DNA of 64,000 bases from a virus. The first letter of the stretch is position 1, and every line of letters begins with the position of its first letter. The notes under the pieces were generated by a model. The model worked only from the letters and a program-made list of their open reading frames with translations. It did not search any database and was not told the DNA's origin. The position numbers and the translations under genes were made by a program. Positions 46,066 through 54,748 of the stretch are shown one piece after another. The stretch is from the IMG/VR virus record IMGVR_UViG_3300046799_000011, positions 1 to 64,000 of that record; one strand, 5' to 3'.

Positions 46066-46314
46066 TTAATCCTCCAACTCGTGTGCCTGAATATAATACT
46101 TCTCGTACGCGTACTGTCCACTCTTACAGAAAGCAACCGGCCAGTTAGTGTACTCATCCCTAGTCAGAACAAAGCCAGAATCCTTAGTAACAAATGAACG
46201 TACTCGTTCAGCCGCTTTGTCGTATGACTTATGGAATGAGCATGAACCTTCCCAGCTATAACCGCAGCCATCATAGTCATAGTTTGTAACTTCATAGATA
46301 ATAGTAGATTCCAT
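46066..46314 (-). CDS. Tyr-rich hypothetical protein, 82 aa
   Basis: Preceded by TAGGAGGATAAG. Tyr/Ser-rich (ESTIIYEVTNYDYDGCGYSW) and ending EKYYIQAHELED, parallel to the 45823 gene. First gene after the terminator at 46333. Unknown. Confidence 0.7.
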   Translation of the reverse strand: MESTIIYEVTNYDYDGCGYSWEGSCSFHKSYDKAAERVRSFVTKDSGFVLTRDEYTNWPVAFCKSGQYAYEKYYIQAHELED

Positions 46315-46332
46315 CTTATCCTCCTAAAGAAA

Positions 46333-46376
46333 GAAGCCCTGTCCTGACAGGTTTTAATCTATCAGGACAGGGCTTC
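46333..46376 (-). terminator. terminator after the SSB-like gene
   Basis: Perfect 15-bp inverted repeat GAAGCCCTGTCCTGA (46333-46347) / TCAGGACAGGGCTTC (46362-46376), followed by TTTCTTTAG on the minus strand. Confidence 0.9.
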
Positions 46377-46387
46377 ATGGTCAAGGC

Positions 46388-47146
46388 TTACGGGTTACGG
46401 TCATGCCCCTTGGGGAAGTCCGTGTCCTTCAGATCCCGAGCGACTACCGCAAGCTGCGAGGCAGTCTTGGTGAAGATAGTCTCTGCACCGTAGGAGGTCT
46501 GGGAAAGCTCTTCAAGCTCATCTGCTGTAAGAGGACTGATACCGAAGTCTTCCTCAAGATCCGTACCCTTTACGGGAACAACCTGAATTCCTGTACCAGG
46601 GATGTGAGTAAGAACGAAGTATCGGTTAGGATCATTGACCGCGATAGTCTTACCGCCCTCAATGAGGGGAATACCTGAATCGCGCAGGGTTTCCATTACG
46701 GGCCAACTGAATGTCCAACGACGAACCTCATCAGCCTTGTCATTCATCTCAACAACACTGAGAAGGAAGTTCCAAGCGGACTTGTGCCCCTCATCACACA
46801 GAGGGCAACCATCATCCTGAAGGCAGTAAAGGAAGGGAGGACGGACAGAAGCTACGTAGTGCTGCTTCCACTGTGCCGTAGGCTTGGCCTCAAGAACCTT
46901 TACAAGCTTCTTAGAAGAACCCTTCTTGAAGTCGATGTACGGAGCCTTCACTACCTCACGACGCTCCTCCTGCGGAGCACCCCAACCGTCTCCGATAGCA
47001 GCCGGACGAGAAGCGCGCTTAAAGGGCTGCTCATGGGGCTGGTCAGCATCAGATGCATCAGAGTAGGCCGCAGCCTCAACATCGTGGGGCATGTCCATGT
47101 TGGAAGTATCCGCATCAGTAACGCGGTTACGGTTAATCTTTGCCAT
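46388..47146 (-). CDS. probable single-stranded DNA-binding protein, 252 aa
   Basis: Acidic N-terminus, then GWGAPQEERRE, KKLVKVLEAKPTAQWKQHYV, PFLYCLQDDGCPLCDEGHK with a CPLC metal knuckle, and an acidic C-terminus. This order (GWG, KLVKFLE, HWV, CPLC) is that of phage gp32-like SSBs annotated in actinophages. It would coat ssDNA during replication. A strong terminator downstream and AAGGAGTCATATTA upstream indicate a separately expressed, abundant protein. Confidence 0.7.
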   Translation of the reverse strand: MAKINRNRVTDADTSNMDMPHDVEAAAYSDASDADQPHEQPFKRASRPAAIGDGWGAPQEERREVVKAPYIDFKKGSSKKLVKVLEAKPTAQWKQHYVASVRPPFLYCLQDDGCPLCDEGHKSAWNFLLSVVEMNDKADEVRRWTFSWPVMETLRDSGIPLIEGGKTIAVNDPNRYFVLTHIPGTGIQVVPVKGTDLEEDFGISPLTADELEELSQTSYGAETIFTKTASQLAVVARDLKDTDFPKGHDRNP

Positions 47147-47201
47147 TAATATGACTCCTTAGTATATGCACTTACGCATGTGTAGTGGAGAGTTATTTTT
47201 A

Positions 47202-47546
47202 TTACTCAGGAATTTCAGGAAGGATCCTTGTAATAAGTGATCCCGGATTAGTAGACATAGTACGCGCCCAGATGAGATCACTTTCCTGAAGTTCTGTCAT
47301 CTTATCACACAGGGCTTCACCTACCTTGGCAAGATCCGCATCCATAGAGACACGCACCTTCATACTATGGAACAATGCTTCCTGTTCGTACTTAACTATA
47401 GCGAGTTCCCAACTACGAGAATAAGTAATCTCTATCTCGTCATTAAGAAATACTACATCCATATTAGACTTCACAAAGTCTACGTTTTCAGTAGCTTCTG
47501 AAACAGGCTCAGTGCTCTCGTTTTCAATTTGCTTGCGTGCTGCCAT
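47202..47546 (-). CDS. hypothetical protein, 114 aa
   Basis: Begins [20 protein letters not shown], with a coiled middle and beta segments. Its start is overlapped by the end of the HNH gene, and an AGGAGGAG lies 13 bases upstream. Unknown. Confidence 0.65.
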   Translation of the reverse strand: MAARKQIENESTEPVSEATENVDFVKSNMDVVFLNDEIEITYSRSWELAIVKYEQEALFHSMKVRVSMDADLAKVGEALCDKMTELQESDLIWARTMSTNPGSLITRILPEIPE

Positions 47547-48099
47547 ATTTTTCTTGCTCCTCCTGAGTTCCGTACCTACTGAGCATCTGACGTGCCCACG
47601 CTACCATGTCTTCTGTGCGCTGTCCAGAGGGTTGGTGCTTAACCCACAGCTCCAAATTCTCTAGCCTATTATCATCACGTATTCCGTTCTTGTGATGTAC
47701 GTTCTCCCCCGCAATGAGCGGCCTACCTAAATGCGCAGACATTACTAGCACGTGCTCTAGTATGTACCCAGATTTAGATGCATTAGGGTGCCCATGATTA
47801 TACGGAAGAAGAATATATCCGTCAGACGTTTTTGACGGCTTAGCCTCTCCTGGGAGGGCTTTAATAATTACTGGGTATTCTGCGTCTCCGTATTTTCTTA
47901 GTCTTTGGTAATGCTTACTACATATGCCTAGACATTTAGTTATATTTTTACAGTCAAGAATTTTACAAACAGTACGTTTAATCCGCTTGTCAGCCAAAGG
48001 GTCTCCGTAATGTAACCATTGTCGATAATGATTCTCACAGAAACCCTTTGACCTATGCTTCTTGTTACAGTTTTCTACTGTACAACTAGATATTTTCAC
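47524..48099 (-). CDS. HNH endonuclease with repeated zinc fingers, 191 aa
   Basis: GTG start at 48099 after GGAGAATTCTAA. The N-terminus has two related Cys-rich repeats ([40 protein letters not shown]), followed by [38 protein letters not shown], an HNH active site. Homing-type endonuclease, able to insert itself between genes; it overlaps both neighbours. Confidence 0.9.
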   Translation of the reverse strand: MKISSCTVENCNKKHRSKGFCENHYRQWLHYGDPLADKRIKRTVCKILDCKNITKCLGICSKHYQRLRKYGDAEYPVIIKALPGEAKPSKTSDGYILLPYNHGHPNASKSGYILEHVLVMSAHLGRPLIAGENVHHKNGIRDDNRLENLELWVKHQPSGQRTEDMVAWARQMLSRYGTQEEQEKYGSTQAN

Positions 48100-48523
48100 T
48101 TAGAATTCTCCGAAACAGTTCCGCCGCCCTTACTGCGAAGTCTGTATCAGACAATCTTTTTCCCTTGTCTGGCCATAAGACGCCACAGTCACGAGCTATA
48201 GTTACCAGACCCTCAACCATGGCTCTATTATACATTCTTCTGCGGCCACGAATGTCTTCAGATGGCCTAGTGAAAGGGGATCGGGGTAAGATTCCTTCCC
48301 GTTCCCATTTTCTCAGTGTTACTGATGAACGATTACCTAGAGCTTTACCAAGTTGTCCTATAGCGAAGAACTCCACCTCCTTGCCCTTCATTAAGAAAAT
48401 AAAGGGCTTGGCATCCCACTTCTCTATGTCTTTTTCCTGAACCTCTCGTACCTTCTCAAAGATGAGAGGGGTTGTGGATCCCGGAAAGACTTTTGCTAAC
48501 TGCTCTTGCCAAGTATTAGCCAT
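48086..48523 (-). CDS. MerR-like winged-helix DNA-binding protein, 145 aa
   Basis: The segment [20 protein letters not shown] then [20 protein letters not shown] and [17 protein letters not shown] has the MerR/excisionase HTH plus wing pattern. The N-terminal 50 residues are extra. Could regulate phage genes. Preceded by GGGATGTAG. Confidence 0.75.
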   Translation of the reverse strand: MANTWQEQLAKVFPGSTTPLIFEKVREVQEKDIEKWDAKPFIFLMKGKEVEFFAIGQLGKALGNRSSVTLRKWEREGILPRSPFTRPSEDIRGRRRMYNRAMVEGLVTIARDCGVLWPDKGKRLSDTDFAVRAAELFRRILSENI

Positions 48524-48701
48524 CTACATCCCGAATGTCACTAATAGCAGTCTCAGCAAACAGGTGGTCAGAAAGCTCTGTCTCCATAAGAGAATAGAAA
48601 TCCTCCCAGGAATACTCATCCATAGCCGCTGCGTACTGCTCATCCGTTAGTTCCAGAGTAAGTGATGGGGGATTCTCAAAGATAATCTTTACCTTACGCA
48701 T
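48516..48701 (-). CDS. small acidic protein, 61 aa
   Basis: Start at 48701 overlaps the preceding TGA. Reads MRKVKIIFENPPSLTLELTD, then an acidic helical half ending SDIRDVDG. Unknown. Confidence 0.65.
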   Translation of the reverse strand: MRKVKIIFENPPSLTLELTDEQYAAAMDEYSWEDFYSLMETELSDHLFAETAISDIRDVDG

Positions 48702-49195
48702 CAGTACCCACAATCGTATTCAAACTGAACAACACGGGTAGGAGTTACAACTACCTTAGTATCATTACCGAATACTCCACGTAAGGCATCCTCAAATCTA
48801 CCAGCGTCCACGGGAACGTCAATCTCACTCATGATATCTCCGTCAGGATGATCGGAAGACTCAAAGTCATACTCGGAATAGTAGTAGTCCTTGCCCGGAT
48901 ATGCAAGGTCCATGTCAGGCTCATCCTCTTCAAGCCATGCCGCAGCCACAATGGCGTTGGTAGTGATCTTGGGCTCACGTACACCGAACTCACAGGGGTC
49001 TCCGTCATTGAATCCTGGTGTGTACTGCTCCCACATAACCGCCGTAACACCGTACTTCTCAAAAGCTACCTTGAAATACTCATACAAGTTTTCAATAGGC
49101 TCCTGAATAGCACGAGACCAACCACCATAGTTACCCTCAATCTTGATATCCATGAAGGTAGCGTCAGGCTTGCTGTCCTTGGTTAAAAATGTCAT
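48701..49195 (-). CDS. acidic hypothetical protein, 164 aa
   Basis: ATG 49195 with GGGAG nearby is used instead of ATG 49255 which has none. Strongly acidic (DEPDMDLAYPGKDYYYSEYD; DHPDGDIMSEIDVPVDAGRF), as DNA mimics can be. Unknown. Confidence 0.65.
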   Translation of the reverse strand: MTFLTKDSKPDATFMDIKIEGNYGGWSRAIQEPIENLYEYFKVAFEKYGVTAVMWEQYTPGFNDGDPCEFGVREPKITTNAIVAAAWLEEDEPDMDLAYPGKDYYYSEYDFESSDHPDGDIMSEIDVPVDAGRFEDALRGVFGNDTKVVVTPTRVVQFEYDCGY

Positions 49196-49556
49196 TAAAG
49201 CTCCCAGCTTCTTTACGAATCGATCCGGACATCCAACGACTTGTGTCATCGTCATAAGGAATGTGCTTCAAATAGTGTTCAGGATTCGGAAGGAATCCCA
49301 AGTCTTCTACAATATGCCGCTCAGCAATAAGACGAACAGGCACCTGAATTGTCTTCTTATTCTTCTGGATAGTAATAGTAGTACCGAATAGCTCCTCACA
49401 CAGGTAAACACCAAGGGTGTGATGGTACATGGCGCGATGGCGGTAGTCACCGAGGGTCTTCTTAGAACTGTCAATGAAGTTCTCTATAGGAAGATAGTCC
49501 TCGGGAACTCCGCCCCATTTATGTGAGGCGGAGACCGCGTGGTACCAGGAATTCAT
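49164..49556 (-). CDS. DUF6915-like protein, 130 aa
   Basis: MNSWYHAVSASHKWGGVPED, then YLPIENFIDSSKKTLGDYRH and RAMYHHTLGVYLCEELFG match the pattern WYHAxSxxxxWGGxPEDYLxIHxWxDxSKxxLxDxRHRAxxHHxxG of a family of unknown function found in phages and bacteria; many His residues suggest a metal-dependent hydrolase or chaperone. Preceded by AAAGGAGTTCAGTTAA. Confidence 0.75.
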   Translation of the reverse strand: MNSWYHAVSASHKWGGVPEDYLPIENFIDSSKKTLGDYRHRAMYHHTLGVYLCEELFGTTITIQKNKKTIQVPVRLIAERHIVEDLGFLPNPEHYLKHIPYDDDTSRWMSGSIRKEAGSFNDIFNQGQQA

Positions 49557-49757
49557 TTAACTGAACTCCTTTACCTCTGCCTTATAGTGCTTGTGCTCCT
49601 GCTTGAAGAACTTATAAAGTTCCTCAGTGAAACTCCAGTCAGCCACATAAAGATCAAGAGTCGTAATAAACTCAATAAGTTCTTCGTGGGTGAGCTGACC
49701 GGACAGTTCCTGAGCGATATCATCTGTATCAAGATTAATAAAAGCACCGAATTCCAT
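49557..49757 (-). CDS. acidic hypothetical protein, 66 aa
   Basis: Preceded by AAGGGAGTCTA. Acidic, helical (FGAFINLDTDDIAQELSGQL; DWSFTEELYKFFKQEHKHYK). Unknown. Confidence 0.65.
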   Translation of the reverse strand: MEFGAFINLDTDDIAQELSGQLTHEELIEFITTLDLYVADWSFTEELYKFFKQEHKHYKAEVKEFS

Positions 49758-50002
49758 TAGACTCCCTTAAGTTCCATGTAGTACTTATCCAAATGGGCTT
49801 CACATACTAGGTCTACTTCATCCTCGTAATACCAAGCGCCGGATAGCATCTTCTCACCGTCGCGGGCTACGTCAATACACTTGACGATATAGTAGACTAC
49901 TGAGTCATCAGGATCAATCCATGTGGACATGATCTTGATAGTTACAGCATTACGACTGACTTCAAATTCGTTTGTCAGCAACTGATTGATCTGAAACAAC
50001 AA
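49757..50002 (-). CDS. hypothetical protein, 81 aa
   Basis: Frame is open from a TTG at 50002, which overlaps the previous gene by 41 nt; ATG 49930 is an alternative start. Mixed beta and acidic (VVYYIVKCIDVARDGEKMLS). Unknown; start uncertain. Confidence 0.55.
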   Translation of the reverse strand: MLFQINQLLTNEFEVSRNAVTIKIMSTWIDPDDSVVYYIVKCIDVARDGEKMLSGAWYYEDEVDLVCEAHLDKYYMELKGV

Positions 50003-50279
50003 CGGGCACCCACTTAATAGTAGTAACTTCCTTAGGCTCTACCTGAACAGCCTCTACATAGCCACGGGTATCTTCCCAACAGTCCTGACCCTCTTGATTC
50101 TCTGTGGCAGGATCCATGTAGTCAACCGCGTAATGCTTACCATCATCCGCTAGGAATATAAGCTCACGCCAGGTATACCAGCGATGCTTATCCAGTTCCC
50201 GATTGGCGATGGCTTCCCAGGGAAGTTCATACTCCTCTTCCAGCTCTTCAACAGAGAACTTACGAATTACCTTAGCCAA
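49962..50279 (-). CDS. acidic hypothetical protein, 105 aa
   Basis: TTG start at 50279, TAA of the upstream gene overlapping. Begins AKVIRKFSVEELEEEYELPW; charged, Trp-rich. Unknown. Confidence 0.6.
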   Translation of the reverse strand: MAKVIRKFSVEELEEEYELPWEAIANRELDKHRWYTWRELIFLADDGKHYAVDYMDPATENQEGQDCWEDTRGYVEAVQVEPKEVTTIKWVPVVVSDQSVADKRI

Positions 50280-50451
50280 AATTCTCTACCTCTTCCAATA
50301 CTTGGTCAACAATCCTGAATAACTTTACAATATCTCCGCAATAAGGACTGCTAGCAGTTGCGGTAACACTTCGTCTAGTCTTATGAAATCTCCAGACACC
50401 AGCGCTATCAACGCTAGCGAATTCTGGGAAAGCAATACCATGTGCGACCAT
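50272..50451 (-). CDS. small hypothetical protein, 59 aa
   Basis: AGAGGAGAACAG before the ATG at 50451. Reads MVAHGIAFPEFASVDSAGVW, then RRSVTATASSPYCGDIVKL. Overlaps the next start by 8 nt. Confidence 0.6.
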   Translation of the reverse strand: MVAHGIAFPEFASVDSAGVWRFHKTRRSVTATASSPYCGDIVKLFRIVDQVLEEVENFG

Positions 50452-50473
50452 CTGTTCTCCTCTAATAATCCAT

Positions 50474-50503
50474 AGCCACTCTCCTCGTTAAAGGAGAATG
50501 ACT
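50474..50503 (-). other. conserved intergenic stem-loop, copy 8 (minus strand)
   Basis: On the minus strand AGTCATTCTCC and GGAGAGTGGCT pair over 11 bp around an eight-base loop, with CTTT before and ATGG after. It is the only copy of the family found outside the early region and follows the lipoprotein gene. Confidence 0.65.
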
Positions 50504-50511
50504 AAAGACAA

Positions 50512-50859
50512 TTAGCGACGCTTACGAGTAGTAGACTTCCAACCCGGAACCGGCACAGCCTTGCGCGGAGTAGTGGTTGTGGGCTTGTACGTCTTGGGCT
50601 TAACCATAGGCTTCGGGGTGGCAACCTTGATGGTGTGCTGAGTGCCGTGAGGCTTGTACTGGTAGGTATGAGTAACGTAGTACTTGTGGGTAACACGAAC
50701 CGTCTTGGGGTGCGTGTAGTAGTGATAGTGGTGCGCGGTGTCATAGTAACCATACTGAACCACGTAGTCATACTGCGGAGTAGCGGGACTAGACCCACAT
50801 GCAACAGCACCAGCAATAATTGCCGTGGCAATACCCGCAGCAGCAAAAACCTTACGCAA
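50512..50859 (-). CDS. Tyr/His/Thr-rich lipoprotein, 115 aa
   Basis: Signal peptide MRKVFAAAGIATAIIAGAVA with lipobox AVAC (Cys21). The mature part is Tyr/His-rich (YGYYDTAHHYHYYTHP) then Pro/Thr/Lys-rich and very basic at the end. A cell-envelope protein; surface adhesion, superinfection exclusion or metal binding are possible. Preceded by AAAGGAGAGTACG. Confidence 0.75.
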   Translation of the reverse strand: MRKVFAAAGIATAIIAGAVACGSSPATPQYDYVVQYGYYDTAHHYHYYTHPKTVRVTHKYYVTHTYQYKPHGTQHTIKVATPKPMVKPKTYKPTTTTPRKAVPVPGWKSTTRKRR

Positions 50860-50877
50860 CGTACTCTCCTTTGTTGT

Positions 50878-51306
50878 TTAAACCTTGGTCGGGCTGAATG
50901 CCCAGGTTACATTGACATCCTGTAGACTGTCAAGTTCCTCTTGAGTCAGTTCCTCATTGACGAACAAGTCCCACAGTACATCCTGATCCACGTGTTGTAC
51001 AGTCACCAACAGCCTCTCGCGGTCATACTCAGTCAGATTTTCGTAGGCCCATCTGACTACCCGCTCCTCATTGAGAACCTTACTGGTCTTCTTAACTCTT
51101 TGCAAGCTAGCGTACTGCTGACCACTAACCTCAAGAGGCTCCTCAAACGCTAGCACATGAGAGCCACGTGCGTTAGTCTCTGCTGCGCTCAAGTAGGGAG
51201 ACAGCTCATTCTTAATGTCTTCCTGCTGCTGCTTGAGATCCTTGATCTCTTGATTGAGTAATAGATAACGGCCTACCTTGGCCTTGACTACGGGATTATC
51301 ATTCAT
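50878..51306 (-). CDS. hypothetical helical protein, 142 aa
   Basis: N-terminal coiled-coil (RYLLLNQEIKDLKQQQEDIK) followed by a mixed domain (VRWAYENLTEYDRERLLVTV). Acidic end. Unknown; may belong to replication accessories. Confidence 0.7.
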   Translation of the reverse strand: MNDNPVVKAKVGRYLLLNQEIKDLKQQQEDIKNELSPYLSAAETNARGSHVLAFEEPLEVSGQQYASLQRVKKTSKVLNEERVVRWAYENLTEYDRERLLVTVQHVDQDVLWDLFVNEELTQEELDSLQDVNVTWAFSPTKV

Positions 51307-51847
51307 ATCTCACCTTATTAATAACCATACGGGAGTCAGATGTACGAAGCTGCTTAGTAACATAGGTATTTACCGCTTCAACATCATCAAACGAAAGCTT
51401 AGCGCTCGTTATACCACTAGAAATAAGAACTTCCCAGTAGTGGTCGGGGCGTACACGGAATACAATAAGACCTGCACGCCCGTTATTGAAATATGTTCCA
51501 GAAGCCCAACTATCCTGCCCAGTTGTCTTGAACTGGATATTCCTACTAGCCAGAAGCTGACTCACGGTAACTGTGGCTCGTGTCTGTCGCTGAATACTCA
51601 CAGCACAGCCCTCATCAATAAGTTTTGCAACTCGTGACATAGCTGTATCCTTCGAACCTGTAACGAGATCAGGCTTATCCGCTACATCCAAGACATAAGT
51701 GTGACTGGGCTTTACGCGAAACTCTACGCCAGAATTGTAGGTCAAGGTACTATCAGCATCCTGCCATTCCCCATAGGGATCTACATTCCAGGTAGGTATC
51801 TCTGCTTTCTTCTCTCGGTACTGAATTCCTTCTAGAAAGTTAGTCAT
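51299..51847 (-). CDS. hypothetical protein, 182 aa
   Basis: Preceded by GAGGAGAATTAA and the promoter at 51869. Beta-rich with conserved-looking GQDSWASGTYFNNGRAGLIV and RPDHYWEVLISSGITSAK. No family recognised. Confidence 0.7.
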   Translation of the reverse strand: MTNFLEGIQYREKKAEIPTWNVDPYGEWQDADSTLTYNSGVEFRVKPSHTYVLDVADKPDLVTGSKDTAMSRVAKLIDEGCAVSIQRQTRATVTVSQLLASRNIQFKTTGQDSWASGTYFNNGRAGLIVFRVRPDHYWEVLISSGITSAKLSFDDVEAVNTYVTKQLRTSDSRMVINKVRYE

Positions 51848-51868
51848 TTAATTCTCCTCATATACTTA

Positions 51869-51897
51869 CTTATAAGTTTACCTGTAGGGTAAGACAA
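51869..51897 (-). promoter_or_regulatory. promoter of the 51299 operon
   Basis: Minus strand TTGTCT (51897-51892), 17-bp spacer, TATAAG (51874-51869). It starts directly at the base of the primase 3' hairpin. Confidence 0.6.
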
Positions 51898-51941
51898 TCA
51901 GCGGTACTGAATCATACTATATGCATTCAGTACCGCTGATT
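51896..51941 (-). terminator. 17-bp hairpin inside the primase 3' end
   Basis: Perfect 17-bp inverted repeat, arms 51896-51912 and 51925-51941. It spans the last codons and stop of the primase gene. On the minus strand GTCTTACC follows, so termination is possible but the T-tract is weak. Confidence 0.7.
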
Positions 51942-52896
51942 GAATATCACTGTTAGTTACGCCCTCAGTTCCCAGGTCTTTTGCTTCTGGGATATGAGAA
52001 TAGTTAATAAACTTTATTCTTCTACCGCTGCGAAGATATCGCTCCCGCAAGGAACGCATTTTATTCAGACCCACAGTGTCATTGTCCAGGGCAAAGATTA
52101 CTATCTCTGCTCTGTCGAATAGAAGATCTAGTTGTTTGTCAGAAATCTGTACGCCGTAGGAAGATACAGCGCCAGAGATCCCAGCAGTATAAAGGCGTAG
52201 ACAGTCCAACGGACTTTCCAGGACGATTGCTGTTGATCCACGTAGAACCTCAATTCCAAATAGTGTGTCACCCTTGGGAACTCTTCCCGGCTTATTACAA
52301 AACCAGCCTTCTCCCTTTTCCTGGTACCCCCATAGCTCTCCTGTATAAGGAGAACGTATGGGGAGTATCCAGTTATTCTTCTTCGGATCCCATAGGACTC
52401 CGTAGTGACTTACAGCTCCCGCAGAAACTCGTCGTCCGTCCAGTGCCGAGTGCGGTGGAGCATCGAAGAGCGCCAGTCGTGCTTCATTCCACGGCTGTAC
52501 CCAGTCGTCTCCTTGGAGACCACCAGTCCGCCCTTCGGGATCCGCCAGAATTCGTCGTAGTCGAGAGACTCCACCGCGACTACGGACCCATTGTTCTGCA
52601 TCTGATCGATCATATCCTTTAACCTCCTGGACTAGGTAAACGAATGAACCCTTGAAACCACAACTGAAACAACTGTGTTGGCCTGTTTCAGTATTAATAC
52701 TCCACTTATCAGGCCGGTTATTGTACTTTCCCCGCCTTTCAAAGTGGCCTGGACACAGAGCCCAAGCTTCCTCATGAACAATGCGGGCTACTTCGATGCC
52801 CAGTTCCTCAAGACAAGCTAGCACATCCCCCGGAATAGGGGTACCTGTACTAGCCCACCCATTAGAAACCGGAGAACGCTGTCCCGTATTCTTCAT
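51898..52896 (-). CDS. dnaG: DNA primase, 332 aa
   Basis: N-terminal zinc-binding site CPGHFERRGKYNNRPDKWSI...CFSCGFKGSF of the CHC2 kind, and a TOPRIM domain with AIVLESPLDCLRLYTAGISG and VIFALDNDTVGLNKM (acidic residues for metal). Shorter than bacterial DnaG since the helicase-binding domain is missing. It makes primers for lagging-strand synthesis with the helicase encoded immediately downstream of the overlap. Preceded by AGGAGCTAATGA. Confidence 0.93.
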   Translation of the reverse strand: MKNTGQRSPVSNGWASTGTPIPGDVLACLEELGIEVARIVHEEAWALCPGHFERRGKYNNRPDKWSINTETGQHSCFSCGFKGSFVYLVQEVKGYDRSDAEQWVRSRGGVSRLRRILADPEGRTGGLQGDDWVQPWNEARLALFDAPPHSALDGRRVSAGAVSHYGVLWDPKKNNWILPIRSPYTGELWGYQEKGEGWFCNKPGRVPKGDTLFGIEVLRGSTAIVLESPLDCLRLYTAGISGAVSSYGVQISDKQLDLLFDRAEIVIFALDNDTVGLNKMRSLRERYLRSGRRIKFINYSHIPEAKDLGTEGVTNSDIQSAVLNAYSMIQYR

Positions 52897-54133
52897 TCAT
52901 TAGCTCCTGATCAATATCGTCGTCCAGATCGAAGCCTTCCAACTCTACAAACTGTCCTGTATCGTAGTCGAACATTAGCACAATCTCGCATGGAGCACAA
53001 GAACGAGAGAGAAGGATCTTCATCTTCCGCATCTTAGGATCTTCTGTGCGCTCAATACCAATGACGGTATTAGAGTACTGTATGAACGCACGAGAACCCA
53101 TGATGGAGTCGTTGTTCAGAGTCTCACCCTTAGTACGTGCTGGGGTTGACTGTGTCACAGCGACAATACAAATACTACGTCGCATGGCCATGAACTTCAA
53201 GCCGGAGATGATGTTGGTCAGGGCTGCGGGTGATCCCTTGTTCTCACCATTCTCGTCGTCCAGCATATAGGTACCGTCAATAATGACAACATGCGGCTTA
53301 AAGATATCAACCTTCGCACCAATAGCCGTGACTGTCATACAGTCCTCAGAGATCATCATAGGCTCATACTCTTCAGTAGCCTGGATTCCCTCTTGAAGTT
53401 TCTGCCAATTCTCCTGATTAATGTTTCCACTATTCAGGAGGTTGTCATTGAACCCCGCACGATAGGCATCAAGCCTACGCTCCTGCTCTTCAACTGTCTG
53501 TTCGTACGTCAGGTACAGTACTCGGTAACCACTCTCCTGGATAGTCATAGCCATCCGTAGGGCAAGGGTAGACTTACTAGCCTTTGCCAGACCTGTCACT
53601 GTGACAAGCTGACCAGGCTGAAGGCCCTGTGTGGCTCTGTCGATCGTTGGGAAGCCTGTCGGGACACCTACTAGGGTACCGGGGTTGTTCTTGCGTTCTA
53701 GGTACCTTGCAAGCCGTTCTGAGCCGTTCTGAGAGACATCCACGTCACGGCTATTGGGGATTGCAGTGTGCGCCTTGGAAAGAGTGACACCCAGGAAGTT
53801 AATTGCGTCCTCAATACGGTTGTCCTCATACGCATCATTGAACTTATCCAAGTTCTCTGCGAGGACTCCCTTGACATACTGGAGTTCAATTCTCTTCTTA
53901 ATGTCTGCCCAAGGCTCATCTACTGGAACCAGAATTGCGCCAGGACAATCCAGCATAAAGACACGCTTAGTAGGTACAGAACCTATCTCAGAATAATACT
54001 TTCTGATGTACTCAAAAGCCTTGCGATAATCACTGTCATGCAAGAAGTATGAAGGAACATCAGCGACTTCCACCATGTCTTGCTCTTGGATTATCTTTGA
54101 AATAAATAGCTTCTCGACATTGAACGTCGCCAA
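52862..54133 (-). CDS. dnaB: DnaB-like replicative helicase, 423 aa
   Basis: TTG start at 54133 after TAGGAGGGGTT. RecA-fold helicase domain: GVPTGFPTIDRATQGLQPGQ (entry motif), TVTGLAKASKSTLALRMA (P-loop), VLYLTYEQTVEEQ, VVIIDGTYML (Walker B) and SIMGSRAFIQYSNTVIGIER. The P-loop reads G-x4-S-K-S rather than G-x4-G-K-S. The N-terminal domain is shorter than DnaB's. Unwinds the fork with the loader at 57924 and primase. Confidence 0.93.
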   Translation of the reverse strand: MATFNVEKLFISKIIQEQDMVEVADVPSYFLHDSDYRKAFEYIRKYYSEIGSVPTKRVFMLDCPGAILVPVDEPWADIKKRIELQYVKGVLAENLDKFNDAYEDNRIEDAINFLGVTLSKAHTAIPNSRDVDVSQNGSERLARYLERKNNPGTLVGVPTGFPTIDRATQGLQPGQLVTVTGLAKASKSTLALRMAMTIQESGYRVLYLTYEQTVEEQERRLDAYRAGFNDNLLNSGNINQENWQKLQEGIQATEEYEPMMISEDCMTVTAIGAKVDIFKPHVVIIDGTYMLDDENGENKGSPAALTNIISGLKFMAMRRSICIVAVTQSTPARTKGETLNNDSIMGSRAFIQYSNTVIGIERTEDPKMRKMKILLSRSCAPCEIVLMFDYDTGQFVELEGFDLDDDIDQELMNEEYGTAFSGF

Positions 54134-54141
54134 AACCCCTC

Positions 54142-54594
54142 CTAGGTAATAAGGTTGATCAAGTTGAACTGGTCTGAGGAACAGTACCTACCCTTACTAC
54201 CCCAAGTCAAGTAGCGTTTAGGTTCAGGATCCAACACACTGATGATGGCAGGATCGTAGGTCAAGTCTGCTAGTAGTAGCTCTGTGTCGTAGTAGTGTAC
54301 ATCTCCGAATAGTAGGTTACGGCTGTCCAATTTATCTCTGATAGCTGAAACAAAGGCGGGATCTATAAAGGTAATAACGTCTACTCTGAAACGTTGTCTC
54401 CAATATAGATCCCGAATTCCCTGTGAAGTCTTTATATTCAATTGATAATAGTCTGCTGCCTGTTCCCACTTTTTCCTTTTTCGCGCCAACTGCTCTGCGA
54501 GTCGGTCCTTGGTATTAGGCAGTAGACCAATTAAGTTTTCGAATACTACATAGATTCTTGGGAGAGTTTCAGAACTTAACTCACCCTTCCTCAT
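54142..54594 (-). CDS. hypothetical protein, 150 aa
   Basis: MRKGELSSETLPRIYVVFEN; a basic helix (RLAEQLARKRKKWEQAADYY) then alpha/beta segments (VDVITFIDPAFVSAIRDKLD; VHYYDTELLLADLTYDPAII). It may be another degenerate HAD-like fold; not assigned. Confidence 0.7.
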   Translation of the reverse strand: MRKGELSSETLPRIYVVFENLIGLLPNTKDRLAEQLARKRKKWEQAADYYQLNIKTSQGIRDLYWRQRFRVDVITFIDPAFVSAIRDKLDSRNLLFGDVHYYDTELLLADLTYDPAIISVLDPEPKRYLTWGSKGRYCSSDQFNLINLIT

Positions 54595-54748
54595 TCAGCA
54601 TCTTCTCAATACGATACTGGGCACGGTCAGCGTAGAACTGAATCCACCGGTCATCCAACTCTCCCATATCCAGGGGGTCAGTTGCTACCTTGTTATCCTC
54701 AGGGGTCCAGTCTCCCGGATCCTCTCCACCGTACGTTACATTAGCCAT
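54581..54748 (-). CDS. small acidic protein, 55 aa
   Basis: ATG at 54748 with AGGAGATTCAGC upstream. Reads MANVTYGGEDPGDWTPEDNK then LDDRWIQFYADRAQYRIEKM. Acidic; unknown. Confidence 0.65.
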   Translation of the reverse strand: MANVTYGGEDPGDWTPEDNKVATDPLDMGELDDRWIQFYADRAQYRIEKMLNEEG

